NCBI RefSeq assembly: GCF_001545075.1
Contig: NZ_FCOB02000033.1
Coordinates: 20,627 to 84,626, forward strand
Direction: 5' to 3'
DNA length: 64,000 bases
From: Caballeronia ptereochthonis
Lineage (GTDB): Bacteria; Pseudomonadota; Gammaproteobacteria; Burkholderiales; Burkholderiaceae
In this document: positions 1-8,361 of the stretch, one piece after another
Layout: the number at the start of each line of letters is the position of its first letter
Numbering within the stretch: position 1 is the first letter of the stretch
Position numbers and translations under genes: made by a program
Notes under the pieces: model-generated
The model's input: only the letters and a program-made list of their open reading frames with translations
What the model was told of the DNA's origin: nothing
The model's database searches: none

Positions 1-484
1 CCGCCGGTTCCTGCACGGCGAGATAGGCGCGGCCCATCGAGCTCGTGAGCATCGACAGACGCGAGCCGGGCGCGAGGCCGAGCGTCAGCGCCGTTTCGCT
101 GCGGATGGTTTCCAGATAAATCATGTCGAGCCCGTCGCGGCAGCCGAGCGAGACCGCCGCGCCGATCTCCCGGGCGAGCGCGCGCATGTGCGGCCGCGCG
201 AGCTCGAGCGTGTCCGCGCCCGCCAGCAGCGTGAAGCCGAGGGAGAGCACGCCGGTGTCGAGCGCGTACTTGCCCGCGGGCTCGTCGAAGCGCAGATAGC
301 CGAGCGTCGTCAGCGTGTAGGCCAGACGGTTGACCGTCGCCTTCGGCAAGCCCGTGCGCTCGACGAAATCGCGATTGCCGAGCAGCGTCTCGCCGGGACG
401 AAACGCGCGCAGCAGATCGAGCCCGCGCGCGAGCGCGACGACGAACTTGCGCTCGTCGATTTCATCGGACGAGATGTGGCGCAT
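1..484 (-). CDS. IclR family transcriptional regulator (5' part; 3' end outside window)
   Basis: The reverse strand from an ATG at 484 stays open to the left edge and encodes about 161 residues. It starts MRHISSDEIDERKFVVALAR and has the IclR N-terminal winged helix: 'ALARGLDLLRAF', then 'TGLPKATVNRLAYTL' as recognition helix, then 'LGYLRFDEPAGKYALDTGVL'. The start of the effector domain follows ('AREIGAAVSLGCRDGLDMIYLETI'). IclR proteins bind operators as dimers and respond to small acids or aromatics through the C-terminal domain, which is missing here. The gene is divergent from glutaryl-CoA dehydrogenase with 182 nt between starts, so regulation of that gene is the natural inference. The ligand cannot be read from this fragment. 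Confidence 0.9.
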   Translation of the reverse strand, partial: MRHISSDEIDERKFVVALARGLDLLRAFRPGETLLGNRDFVERTGLPKATVNRLAYTLTTLGYLRFDEPAGKYALDTGVLSLGFTLLAGADTLELARPHMRALAREIGAAVSLGCRDGLDMIYLETIRSETALTLGLAPGSRLSMLTSSMGRAYLAVQEPA

Positions 485-551
485 TGAAGGCGACATGGAA
501 TTTCGGTTGGAATCGGCTGGCATCGGGTGATAAACTCGGATCTGATTTGCA

Positions 552-575
552 AAACATTGTTTCGCTTAGCGGAAC
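552..575. promoter_or_regulatory. Candidate IclR-type operator between the regulator and gcdH
   Basis: Two overlapping inverted repeats lie between the divergent starts: AAAC-ATT-GTTT (552-562) and GTTTCGC-TTA-GCGGAAC (559-575, one mismatch). Such GTTTC/GGAAC palindromes resemble operators of IclR relatives. Assignment to the neighbouring regulator is inferred from position only. Confidence 0.35.
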
Positions 576-666
576 TCATGTCAAGCGCCCCGTGCGCCGG
601 CCGATCGTGGAGACCTATCGAAACCGATACGCCCCGGCGCTTTTCGATGAAATGAGGAGAATGCAC

Positions 667-1857
667 ATGGCCGACGCCGCCCGATTCAACTGGGAAGATC
701 CGCTCTTGCTGGATCAGCAACTGACCGAAGACGAGCGCATGGTGCGCGACGCCGCGCGCGCCTACGCGCAAGACAAGCTGCAGCCGCGCGTGATGCAGGC
801 GTTTCGCGAAGAAAAGACCGATCCGGCGATCTTCCGCGAGATGGGCGAACTGGGCCTGCTCGGACCGACGATACCCGAGCAGTACGGCGGGCCGGGCCTG
901 AACTACGTGTGCTACGGCCTGATCGCGCGCGAAGTCGAGCGCGTGGATTCGGGCTACCGCTCGATGATGTCGGTGCAGTCGTCGCTCGTGATGGTGCCGA
1001 TCAACACCTTCGGCAGCGACGCGCAGAAGGAAAAGTACTTGCCGAAGCTCGCGCGCGGCGAATGGATCGGCTGCTTCGGCCTCACCGAGCCGAACGCCGG
1101 CTCCGACCCGGCCAGCATGACGACGCGCGCAAAGAAAGTGCAGAACGGCTATTCGCTGTCCGGCACGAAGATGTGGATCTCGAACTCGCCGATCGCGGAC
1201 GTGTTCGTCGTCTGGGCAAAGCTGGAGGAAGACGGCCGCGATGAAATCCGCGGCTTCATTCTCGAGAAAGGCTGGAAAGGACTGTCCGCGCCCGCGATTC
1301 ACGGCAAGGTCGGACTGCGCGCGTCGATCACCGGCGAGGTCGTAATGGACGAGGTGTTCGTCCCCGAAGAGAACATCCTGCCGAACGTGCGCGGGCTGAA
1401 GGGACCCTTCACCTGCCTGAACTCGGCGCGCTACGGCATTTCCTGGGGCGCGCTCGGCGCCGCCGAAGCCTGCTGGCACACCGCGCGGCAATATACGCTG
1501 GATCGCAAGCAGTTCGGACGTCCGCTCGCGGCGAACCAGCTGATTCAGAAGAAACTCGCCGACATGCAGACGGAAATCACGCTCGGCCTGCAAGGCGTGC
1601 TGCGCCTCGGACGCATGAAGGACGAAGGCACGGCGGCCGTCGAGATCACGTCGATCATGAAGCGCAACTCGTGCGGCAAGGCGCTCGAGATCGCGCGGCT
1701 CGCGCGCGACATGCTCGGCGGCAACGGTATTTCGGATGAATTCGGCGTCGCGCGTCACCTCGTGAATCTCGAGGTGGTGAACACGTACGAAGGCACGCAC
1801 GATATTCATGCGCTGATTCTCGGGCGCGCGCAGACGGGCATTCAGGCGTTTTTCTGA
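667..1857 (+). CDS. gcdH: Glutaryl-CoA dehydrogenase
   Basis: A 396-residue flavoprotein of the acyl-CoA dehydrogenase superfamily. It oxidises and decarboxylates glutaryl-CoA to crotonyl-CoA in lysine, tryptophan and pipecolate catabolism, passing electrons to ETF. The start at 667 (MADAARFNW) follows GAGGAGAA; an ATG at 661 lies too close to that ribosome site. Landmarks are the FAD-binding stretch 'CFGLTEPNAGSDPASM', 'WISNSPIADVFVVWAK', and the C-terminal 'NTYEGTHDIHALILGRAQTG', whose Glu (about residue 375) is the expected catalytic base in the YEGT context typical of this enzyme. Length matches the family (about 395). It is divergent from the IclR gene and is followed by a hairpin. Confidence 0.95.
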   Translation: MADAARFNWEDPLLLDQQLTEDERMVRDAARAYAQDKLQPRVMQAFREEKTDPAIFREMGELGLLGPTIPEQYGGPGLNYVCYGLIAREVERVDSGYRSMMSVQSSLVMVPINTFGSDAQKEKYLPKLARGEWIGCFGLTEPNAGSDPASMTTRAKKVQNGYSLSGTKMWISNSPIADVFVVWAKLEEDGRDEIRGFILEKGWKGLSAPAIHGKVGLRASITGEVVMDEVFVPEENILPNVRGLKGPFTCLNSARYGISWGALGAAEACWHTARQYTLDRKQFGRPLAANQLIQKKLADMQTEITLGLQGVLRLGRMKDEGTAAVEITSIMKRNSCGKALEIARLARDMLGGNGISDEFGVARHLVNLEVVNTYEGTHDIHALILGRAQTGIQAFF

Positions 1858-1875
1858 ACACCCCGTTCAGATGCG

Positions 1876-1910
1876 AAAGGGCCGGCGCCTGGGCGCCGGC
1901 CCTTTGTCGT
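1876..1910 (+). terminator. Rho-independent-type terminator after gcdH
   Basis: A perfect 14-bp inverted repeat (1876-1889 and 1892-1905, loop TG) rich in GC, flanked by AAA and TTT and followed by a short T-containing tail. It sits 19 nt after the gcdH stop. Confidence 0.75.
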
Positions 1911-2206
1911 TTTCGAGCGACTATCGTCTCAGAGCAGATTCGCTCGACTGTTCGAATCGCGTTCTCCTTTGTAACTTTCGATAAGCGGCTGAAACTTTTA
2001 CGGGTCAGATCGTATCAATCCGGACGATGCCGACGATATGACGAGCCCGCGCGCCACGTTGCGACCTCCCCGCCACTGGAACGAATTCTGCGTTGAACCG
2101 CATTGCAGCACGCAAGCCTTCTCGTCAGCGACCCCATCTTTGGTTACGATTCGCGTAGCCTTACCGATTGGAGCCTTTAATGTCAGAAATCAACAAGGAG
2201 CGATTC
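1911..2206. other. Intergenic region without a supported gene
   Basis: This stretch between the gcdH terminator and the DUF883 gene must hold the promoter of the downstream small-gene cluster. I see no convincing coding frame; the frame at 2038-2235 lacks a ribosome site and family features. Confidence 0.6.
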
Positions 2207-2482
2207 ATGTCGGATATCAAAACCGTACTAGCTGACGCGGAAGACCTTTTGAAGCAAGCGGCTACCGCCACCGGTGAACGCGCCTCCGAACTGCGCGAGA
2301 CTGCCCTTACCCGCCTCAAGCAGGCGAAAGAGAAAGCCGCCGACGCGCAAGTCGTCGTGATCGAGCGAGGCAAGAAGGCTGCGCGCGCCACCGACGATTA
2401 CGTGCACGAGCATCCGTGGGCGTCCATCGGCATCGCGACGGGCATCGGCATGGTGATCGGGCTGCTGATCAACCGCAAATGA
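2207..2482 (+). CDS. DUF883 (ElaB/YqjD-type) ribosome/membrane-associated small protein
   Basis: A 91-residue protein starting MSDIKTVLADAEDLLKQAA. The ATG at 2207 is preceded by AAGGAG with 6-nt spacing, better than the in-frame ATG at 2180. The N-terminal two-thirds is an amphipathic, Ala/Lys/Glu-rich helix. The C-terminus 'HEHPWASIGIATGIGMVIGLLINRK' is the short glycine-rich membrane anchor diagnostic of the DUF883 family; YqjD and ElaB of E. coli tether stationary-phase ribosomes to the inner membrane through this tail. It heads a three-gene set that parallels the E. coli yqjD-yqjE-yqjK arrangement. A stress or stationary-phase role is inferred from the family. Confidence 0.88.
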   Translation: MSDIKTVLADAEDLLKQAATATGERASELRETALTRLKQAKEKAADAQVVVIERGKKAARATDDYVHEHPWASIGIATGIGMVIGLLINRK

Positions 2483-2677
2483 GCGGTTTTTCCGGCCGCA
2501 CGTCTCGTCTCGCGCCAATGGCCCGCTGATTGCTGACGCGGTTTCTGTCGCGGTCTCCGTTGGACCGAAGCGCGAGCGCCTGCCCGGGCGCGCGGCGCGA
2601 CACTCGTACCGGCCGGCTGCTTCACGGGCCGACCGGAACCATAAAAGCGACACCAACGCGCTTCTCGCACCCAAGCC

Positions 2678-3058
2678 ATGACGACAGAACGGCCACCGCA
2701 GCACTCGTCCCCCGGACCATTGCGACGAATTCTGACCTCCGCCTTCGCCATCTTCGAGACGCGCCTTGAACTCATCGGCATCGAGCTTCAGGAGGAGAAG
2801 GAGCGGCTCATCGGCGTGCTCTTCCTCGGGCTCGCCGCCATGATGCTCGCGATGATGGCGCTCATCTCGCTGACGGTGCTGATCGCCATCTTCTTCTGGG
2901 ACACGTATCGCTGGCAGGCGCTCGGCGGCATCACCGCGCTGTATGCGCTGATCGCCATCGTGTGCGGCCTGCGCGCGCGCAGCAACCTGCGCGACGCGCC
3001 GAACATGTTCGACGACACGCTCGCCGAATTCCGCAAGGACCGGGACACGTTCCGCTGA
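2678..3058 (+). CDS. Phage-holin-like inner membrane protein (YqjE type)
   Basis: A 126-residue membrane protein. Residues of about 25-45 form a charged helix ('FETRLELIGIELQEEKERL'), followed by two hydrophobic segments ('LFLGLAAMMLAMMALISLTV' and 'LGGITALYALIAIVCGL'). This matches the PF07332 holin superfamily III group to which YqjE belongs. Despite the name it is a chromosomal envelope gene and no phage genes surround it. It follows the DUF883 gene and precedes the DUF3318-like gene by 21 nt. Molecular function is unknown. Confidence 0.8.
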   Translation: MTTERPPQHSSPGPLRRILTSAFAIFETRLELIGIELQEEKERLIGVLFLGLAAMMLAMMALISLTVLIAIFFWDTYRWQALGGITALYALIAIVCGLRARSNLRDAPNMFDDTLAEFRKDRDTFR

Positions 3059-3079
3059 TCTCGCGAACCACCATCTGCC

Positions 3080-3574
3080 ATGAGCCAACACGACGACACC
3101 TTCAAGACGCCGAAGCACAGCAAGATGCAGAAGCTGCGCACGCCGCAGATGCGCGCGCTGCGCAAGGAGCTGCTGCTCGCCCGCGCGGATGTCGAGCGCA
3201 TGGAACTGCGGCAGGCGACCTATGATCTGCGCGCGTCCGTCACGCACTTCAGTTTCCTGCGATTCCTGATTCCGGGTGGCGGCTCGCGCCGCTGGGGCAG
3301 GCGCGGTGCGTCGTCCGGCATTGCCGGCATGCTCGGGTCCCTGCTCGGCTCGGGCAACGTGGGCGCGCTGCTCAAGCCATATCCGATCATCGGCTCCGTT
3401 GCTTCTCTCGTGCTCACCCGGCCGGTGAGAACCAGGCTGCTGCGCAGCGCGAAGCCTCTGCTCAAATGGGGCGGTCTCGCGCTCGCCGGATGGGAAGGCT
3501 GGCGCATCTATCAGCAGATGAAATCCACCGCCACCGAGACTTCCAACGACGCCGTCGACCCGACGGTGTTCTGA
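3080..3574 (+). CDS. DUF3318-like conserved protein (third gene of the yqjDE-like set)
   Basis: A 164-residue protein. The N-terminus is basic and helical ('MRALRKELLLARADVERMEL'). The centre is Gly/Ser rich with weak hydrophobic stretches ('GIAGMLGSLLGSGNVGALL', 'IIGSVASLVL'), and the C-terminus is 'GWEGWRIYQQMKSTATETS'. The position after DUF883 and holin-like genes is where YqjK-like or DUF3318 proteins are found in relatives. I recognise the family only from context and general character. Function unknown; probably membrane associated. Confidence 0.65.
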   Translation: MSQHDDTFKTPKHSKMQKLRTPQMRALRKELLLARADVERMELRQATYDLRASVTHFSFLRFLIPGGGSRRWGRRGASSGIAGMLGSLLGSGNVGALLKPYPIIGSVASLVLTRPVRTRLLRSAKPLLKWGGLALAGWEGWRIYQQMKSTATETSNDAVDPTVF

Positions 3575-3593
3575 CTCAAGGCAGTTCCGCAGT

Positions 3594-4058
3594 TCAGCTT
3601 CTCCCCGCCCAGCAGGCAGCCGACCGCGCCGCGTCGAGCGGCGTGGTCGCGGCGGGTGCGTGGTTCCAGCGCAATCCGGTCGCTTCCATGACGAACGTGC
3701 CGCAGGCGTCGTCCTGCATCGCGCCGGAAACGACGGGCGCGGCTTCGATCGCGTAACCGCCGTTCGTCGACGATTCGGGCAGCACGGCAAGTCTGTAGAC
3801 GGCCGCGCCGTTCGATGGCGCCTGATCCAGGCCGGTGCTCAACGCGCTCGCGTTGCCGTTTTCCGAGGCCTGCGCGAGACGCGCCGTCTCGACGAATTGA
3901 ACCGCCCGAATGACGGCGGCCGCGGCGTCGAGGCGATGCGCCTTCGTCACATGCGCGCGATAGGCCGGAATCGCGAAAGTCGCGATGATCGCAACGACGC
4001 CCAGTGCGATCATCAATTCGAGCAGGCTGAACCCTGCTGCTCTTCTGCGTTCGTTCAT
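3594..4058 (-). CDS. pilE: Type IV pilin-like protein (PilE-type)
   Basis: A 154-residue class III prepilin. The short positive leader 'MNERRRAAG' is cut before FSLLELMIALGVVAIIA, with Glu5 of the mature protein present, which is the prepilin peptidase signature. The rest is a globular head with a single C-terminal Cys pair candidate ('DDACGTF', 'SAACWAG') that could form the D-region disulfide. It is the last gene of a minus-strand run fimT-pilV-pilW-pilX-pilE, 9 nt after pilX. It may be a minor rather than the major pilin, since the other members are minor pilins. Confidence 0.85.
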   Translation of the reverse strand: MNERRRAAGFSLLELMIALGVVAIIATFAIPAYRAHVTKAHRLDAAAAVIRAVQFVETARLAQASENGNASALSTGLDQAPSNGAAVYRLAVLPESSTNGGYAIEAAPVVSGAMQDDACGTFVMEATGLRWNHAPAATTPLDAARSAACWAGRS

Positions 4059-4067
4059 GCTCGGTCC

Positions 4068-4559
4068 TCAGAACGGCTTGGCGACGACGCGTCGCCAGTG
4101 TTGCGTGCTCACGCCATCGGCGACATCGATTCGAAGCTGAAGCCACGCCTCCGAATCCGGCGTCGCGCCGAAACCGCGCGCGGTGATCAGATAGGACGCG
4201 CTCGCCGCTGCATCCGTCTGCGTCCACGACTCGATCAGGCACTGCGGCGCGCGATACGCGTAGGGCCACGCAGCGAAAGGCGAAATTGCAGCCGCCGCCG
4301 GTCCCTCGAACGATGTCTTCGAGCGCCAGCGCGAGGATTCGTCGCCCGGCGATCGGCTCACGCCGGAGAGCATGCGGCCGCAGCGGATCAGCGCGCTATC
4401 CGCCGCATGGAACGCCTGTACGCGCTCGCGCACCGCGACCGCCGAGCGCGCCGCCACGAGCGACGCCTGGAGCCAGGCGCTCGCCGTGACCAGCATCATC
4501 GCGGCGAGAAACAGGACGACCGGCAGCACGGCGCCGCGCGAAAGCGAACGCCGCTTCAT
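4068..4559 (-). CDS. pilX: PilX-like type IV pilus minor pilin
   Basis: A 163-residue protein starting MKRRSLSRGAVLPVVLFLAAMM. The leader, the G-A-V-L-P-V-V-L hydrophobic start and the 'QASLVAARSAVAVRERVQAFHAADSALIRC' helix are typical of PilX/GspK-like minor pilins, which often lack the canonical Glu5; here Pro-Val replaces it. PilX helps form the tip priming complex with PilV, PilW and FimU. The start overlaps the pilW stop (ATGA), indicating translational coupling. Confidence 0.8.
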   Translation of the reverse strand: MKRRSLSRGAVLPVVLFLAAMMLVTASAWLQASLVAARSAVAVRERVQAFHAADSALIRCGRMLSGVSRSPGDESSRWRSKTSFEGPAAAAISPFAAWPYAYRAPQCLIESWTQTDAAASASYLITARGFGATPDSEAWLQLRIDVADGVSTQHWRRVVAKPF

Positions 4560-5350
4560 GGCGCACCTCGTGCCGACAATGCCGGCGAATTGCGTAGCGC
4601 GACGCGCCGCCAGAACGCTTGCCGGGCGCGGCCATCGTCGGCGTGGGCGGACGAGCCTTCGCAATCGATGTAGTTCGTTCTCCGGCTGGCCTGCATCACG
4701 AAACCTCGCGCCAGCACGCAAATATCGGCGGCGTACGCGTCGCGCCAGCGCTCGCGCGTGATCGCCGAAGCATCGAGCGCCGCGGGCGCGCCCGTCAGCC
4801 AGTACATCGCGCGAATCCGCTCGATGCCTTCCACCATCGGCTGCGCCTGCCTGCCATTGCCTTCGCAATAGAGTTCGGGCTCGCTCGTGGACGCGCTGGC
4901 CTTCGCGTAGAAACGGTTGGTGACGAAGACGTCCTGGACCGCTTGCCCGAGACAATCGGTCGGCGCGCCGCCGGACGTCGGCCAGGTCGACACGGCATCC
5001 GCGGAATAGCGGATCTGCACGCCGTCCGAGCGGCCCGAGAGCGGCTCGCACGACGCCGCCGCGTCCGCGCCGACGACGCGTCCCTGCGCACAGCCGAAGA
5101 GCGACGCTTCGATGCTTGCGCTCGTGTCCTGGCCGGACGTGAACCCGGCCATCTGCATCTGCTGTCCGATCATGTCGAGCGCGACCGATCCGGCGTCGTG
5201 CATGCGCGCGGCGTCGGCGGCACGTTCGAACGCCGCACGCTGCGCGCGATAGAGCGACAGGCACGCGCTCACGATCAACATGCCGAGTGCGAGCGCGATC
5301 GTAAGTTCCAGCAGCGTATGGCCGCGCGCAGGCGATGAACGCGGATTCAT
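4556..5350 (-). CDS. pilW: PilW-like type IV pilus minor pilin
   Basis: A 264-residue prepilin. The leader 'MNPRSSPARG' precedes HTLLELTIALALGMLIVSA, a standard prepilin processing site with Glu5 conserved. PilW members are larger minor pilins with an extended head; this one has about six Cys residues in 'FGCAQG', 'ASCEPL', 'TDCLGQ', 'LYCEGN', 'DICVLA' and 'YIDCEG'. It works with PilV and PilX at the pilus tip. The start overlaps the pilV stop by 4 nt and the stop overlaps pilX by 4 nt. Confidence 0.85.
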   Translation of the reverse strand: MNPRSSPARGHTLLELTIALALGMLIVSACLSLYRAQRAAFERAADAARMHDAGSVALDMIGQQMQMAGFTSGQDTSASIEASLFGCAQGRVVGADAAASCEPLSGRSDGVQIRYSADAVSTWPTSGGAPTDCLGQAVQDVFVTNRFYAKASASTSEPELYCEGNGRQAQPMVEGIERIRAMYWLTGAPAALDASAITRERWRDAYAADICVLARGFVMQASRRTNYIDCEGSSAHADDGRARQAFWRRVALRNSPALSARGAP

Positions 5351-5748
5351 CGCGCGAACGCCACGGCGATGCACGACGCAGACGGCGGCGCCTGCGGCTC
5401 GGGACACGGATCGGACCGATCCGCCTCGCGCCAGCTCACGACGGCGACCCGCACGCCGTCCGCCCGGTCGAACAGGGCGACATCGCCGGCGGGAAGCACC
5501 GATGCTGCTCTCGCCCGCCATTGCGACACGATGAGCGCGCGGTCCGCATCGCCGCGAACGCCTTCCGTGACCGAATCCGCGATGAGCGCCGCGCGTTCCC
5601 GCAGCAGCGCCATCCGCTCGCCGCGGGCGAGCGCGCTCTGCACCGCGACGAGTCCGAGGGCCGTGACCGCCGTGAGCGACAACGCGATCATCACTTCGAT
5701 CAGCGAATCGCCGCCTTGAACGCATCTGGAAATCCGTGCGCGCCTCAT
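5347..5748 (-). CDS. pilV: PilV-like type IV pilus minor pilin
   Basis: A 133-residue prepilin-like protein with leader 'MRRARISRCVQGG' and hydrophobic start DSLIEVMIALSLTAVTALGL. The 'G-x-S-L-I-E-V' site with Glu5 is the usual PilV/GspI-type signature. It is shorter than many PilV proteins (about 150-180). It overlaps fimT upstream and pilW downstream by 4 nt each, so the operon is tightly coupled. Confidence 0.82.
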   Translation of the reverse strand: MRRARISRCVQGGDSLIEVMIALSLTAVTALGLVAVQSALARGERMALLRERAALIADSVTEGVRGDADRALIVSQWRARAASVLPAGDVALFDRADGVRVAVVSWREADRSDPCPEPQAPPSASCIAVAFAR

Positions 5749-6293
5749 GCCGATGCTCCGCAGCCGCCCTGCGTCATGCGCGCGCGTCCGCCTGCCGCGA
5801 TCCGGATGCAGCGCCGGGCGGCCGCGCTCGTGACGGATTCGCCGCCGCGCGGAGCGAAATCGAAACTGCGAAATCCGCCGATCACCTGGCCGGAGGGCGG
5901 CGTGAATGACAGTTCGGTCGATGTTCCTGCGATCGAAACGGACGTCATGGCCGGCTGCACGCGCAAGAGCGTCGGCACGCCGTCACGATCGACGAACAGG
6001 CCCCAGCCGCACGACCAGTCGGTGACTCCGTTGTCGCAGCTTCGCCCGGCCGCGAGGCAATGCCGGGACGCGTCGATCCGGCACAGCGTGACGCGCGCGC
6101 CGCGTCGCGCCGCCTCGGCGCGGGCGAGCGAAAGCGTCGCAAAGAGCGAGCGCGCACGCGCATCGACCTGGTCGCGCGTCTGCCACGCGACGAACGATGG
6201 CGCCGCGAACGTCGCGAGAATCGCCATCACGGCGAGCACGACGCATAGTTCGACGAGCGCGAAACCTGGATGTGAAGCGCGGATCATCTGCAT
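5745..6293 (-). CDS. fimT: GspH/FimT family pseudopilin
   Basis: A 182-residue prepilin. 'MQMIRASHPG' precedes FALVELCVVLAVMAILATFA, a type IV leader with Glu5. The body carries the GspH/FimT pattern 'LARAEAARRGARVTLC' and 'WSCGWGLFVDRDG', diagnostic of FimT/FimU. An alternative start at 6287 (MIRASHPG) is possible. It is the first gene of the minor pilin run. FimU-type proteins link minor pilins to the pilus shaft; FimT relatives in other bacteria bind DNA during natural transformation, which cannot be decided here. Confidence 0.88.
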   Translation of the reverse strand: MQMIRASHPGFALVELCVVLAVMAILATFAAPSFVAWQTRDQVDARARSLFATLSLARAEAARRGARVTLCRIDASRHCLAAGRSCDNGVTDWSCGWGLFVDRDGVPTLLRVQPAMTSVSIAGTSTELSFTPPSGQVIGGFRSFDFAPRGGESVTSAAARRCIRIAAGGRARMTQGGCGASA

Positions 6294-6450
6294 GCCTTAT
6301 CGATCGAATCGAGCCGAAAAGCTCAATCTAGCGATAACGAGCGCGCGCCGCCATTAGCCGAATGGCCGAGTGTTCACGCCGCCCGAGACCCGGCACACTG
6401 CGCAGGCGAACGGCGAGAAACAGGCTTGGGAGGGAAGAATGCGGAAAGAA

Positions 6451-6933
6451 TCAGCGCTTGCGCGAACTCGATTTCTTCGGCGCCGAGCGCCGGAATTCAT
6501 CGAGCACGTCTTCGAATTCGGAGACGTCTTCGAAGCGCTTGTAGACGGAAGCGAAACGCACGTAGGCGATGGTATCGAGCTGGCGCAGCTCGTTCATGAC
6601 GAGTTCGCCGAGGCGCTCGCTCTGCACTTCGCGCTCGCCACTGCCGAGCAGTTGGTACTCGATGCGCGCGACCGCGGCATCGACTGCATCGGCGGAAACG
6701 GAACGCTTTCTGAGCGCGAGCTGCATGCTCGCAACGATCTTGCGACGGTCGAACTCCACGCGGCTGCCATCCTTCTTGACGACGGACGGCAGCGCGAGCT
6801 CGACGCGTTCATACGTGGTAAAGCGCTTGTCGCAGGAAGGACAGCGCCGCCGCCGCCGGATGGCCGCGCCGTCCTCCGACACGCGAGAATCCACGACCTG
6901 GGTGTCTTCGTGTCGGCAGAACGGGCAGCGCAT
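6451..6933 (-). CDS. nrdR: Transcriptional repressor NrdR
   Basis: A 160-residue repressor of ribonucleotide reductase genes. An N-terminal zinc ribbon (CPFC at 3-6, CPSC at 31-34) is followed by 'RRRRRCPSCDKRFTTYERVE' and an ATP-cone (about 49-139, 'VVKKDGSRVEFDRRKI'). NrdR senses dATP/ATP and binds NrdR boxes. Length matches the family (about 150-160). It lies 18 nt downstream of glyA in the same orientation, a common beta-proteobacterial arrangement, so it is probably co-transcribed with glyA and may fall under the same riboswitch. Confidence 0.96.
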   Translation of the reverse strand: MRCPFCRHEDTQVVDSRVSEDGAAIRRRRRCPSCDKRFTTYERVELALPSVVKKDGSRVEFDRRKIVASMQLALRKRSVSADAVDAAVARIEYQLLGSGEREVQSERLGELVMNELRQLDTIAYVRFASVYKRFEDVSEFEDVLDEFRRSAPKKSSSRKR

Positions 6934-6951
6934 CGGGGCTTGGCTCGGAGA

Positions 6952-8199
6952 TTAACGGTAGACCGGGAAACGCTTGGTCAGATCGGCCACTTGCGCGCGC
7001 ACGCGCTCGATGGTCGCCTGATCCTCCGGATTGTCCAGCACATCGGCGATGAGATTGCCGACCTGCTCCGCTTCCTTCGCGCCGAAGCCGCGCGTGGTCA
7101 TCGCGGGCGAACCGAGGCGGATGCCGCTCGTGACGAACGGCTTTTCCGGATCGTTCGGAATCGCGTTCTTGTTGACCGTGATGTGCGCGGCGCCGAGCAC
7201 GGCTTCAGCCGCCTTGCCGGTGATCTTCTTCGCACGCAGATCGACGAGCATCACGTGGCTTTCCGTGCGGCCCGAAACGATGCGCAGACCGCGCTTCACC
7301 AGCGTTTCGGCCAGCACGCGCGCGTTCTCGACCACGGCCTGCTGATACGCCTTGAACTCCGGCGACAGCGCTTCCTTGAACGCGACGGCCTTCGCGGCGA
7401 TCACGTGCATGAGCGGACCGCCCTGAATGCCCGGGAAGATCGCCGAGTTGATCTGCTTCTCAAATTCGGCCTTCATCAGGATCACGCCGCCGCGCGGGCC
7501 GCGCAGGCTCTTGTGCGTGGTCGTGGTGACGAAGTCCGCGTGCGGCACCGGGTTCGGATACACGCCCGCGGCGATGAGGCCCGCGTAATGGGCCATGTCG
7601 ACCATGAAGTAGGCGCCGACGCTCTTGGCGATCTTCGAAAGACGCTCGAAGTCGATGCGCAGCGCGAACGCCGACGCGCCCGCCACGATCAGCTTCGGCT
7701 TGTGCTCTTTCGCGAGCGCTTCGGTCTTGTCGTAGTCGATGTCTTCGGCTTCGTTCAGGCCATAGCTCACGACGTTGAACCACTTGCCCGACATGTTGAC
7801 CGGCGAGCCGTGCGTCAGGTGACCGCCTTCGGCGAGGCTCATGCCCATGATCGTGTCGCCCGGCTTGAGCACGGCGAAGAACACGCCCTGATTGGCCTGC
7901 GAGCCGGAGTTCGGCTGCACGTTCGCGGCTTCCGCACCGAACAGCTGCTTCACGCGGTCGATCGCGAGCTGCTCGACGATGTCCACGTACTCGCAGCCGC
8001 CGTAATAGCGCTTGCCGGGGTAGCCTTCGGCGTATTTGTTCGTGAGTTGCGAACCTTGCGCCGCCATCACGGCCGGCGAAGTGTAGTTTTCCGACGCGAT
8101 CAGCTCGATGTGATCTTCCTGACGACGGTTTTCCTGCTCGATTGCCTTGAGCAATTCGGGATCGACGTTGGCGAGGGTACTTTCGGCTCTGTCAAACAT
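6952..8199 (-). CDS. glyA: Serine hydroxymethyltransferase
   Basis: A 415-residue PLP enzyme that interconverts serine and glycine with tetrahydrofolate, the main source of one-carbon units. The start at 8199 gives MFDRAESTLANVDPELLKAI. Key motifs are 'HLTHGSPVNMSGKWFNVV', the PLP-lysine segment 'VTTTTHKSLRGPRGG', and 'GIRLGSPAMTTRGF'. Length equals other SHMTs. The gene is preceded by a 267-nt leader that contains a ZTP-type aptamer and has its own sigma70 promoter. nrdR follows. Confidence 0.97.
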   Translation of the reverse strand: MFDRAESTLANVDPELLKAIEQENRRQEDHIELIASENYTSPAVMAAQGSQLTNKYAEGYPGKRYYGGCEYVDIVEQLAIDRVKQLFGAEAANVQPNSGSQANQGVFFAVLKPGDTIMGMSLAEGGHLTHGSPVNMSGKWFNVVSYGLNEAEDIDYDKTEALAKEHKPKLIVAGASAFALRIDFERLSKIAKSVGAYFMVDMAHYAGLIAAGVYPNPVPHADFVTTTTHKSLRGPRGGVILMKAEFEKQINSAIFPGIQGGPLMHVIAAKAVAFKEALSPEFKAYQQAVVENARVLAETLVKRGLRIVSGRTESHVMLVDLRAKKITGKAAEAVLGAAHITVNKNAIPNDPEKPFVTSGIRLGSPAMTTRGFGAKEAEQVGNLIADVLDNPEDQATIERVRAQVADLTKRFPVYR

Positions 8200-8361
8200 A
8201 CGTTTTCCGTGAGATCTAAACAGGTTGACCGGATCGCGCGTGCGCCACGTTCGAAGCAGACGCAAAAGACGCTGGAAACCGATGGAGTCCAGGCGCGACG
8301 GATGAAGGATGAATCCGGTTTCGCGGAACGGACAGCCACCGGCAACGCAGCGACGGCGTGC

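Noticed and set aside
2678..3058. Possible prophage because of a holin-like gene
   Set aside because: No lysin, integrase or structural genes nearby; it matches the chromosomal YqjE group in its usual context.
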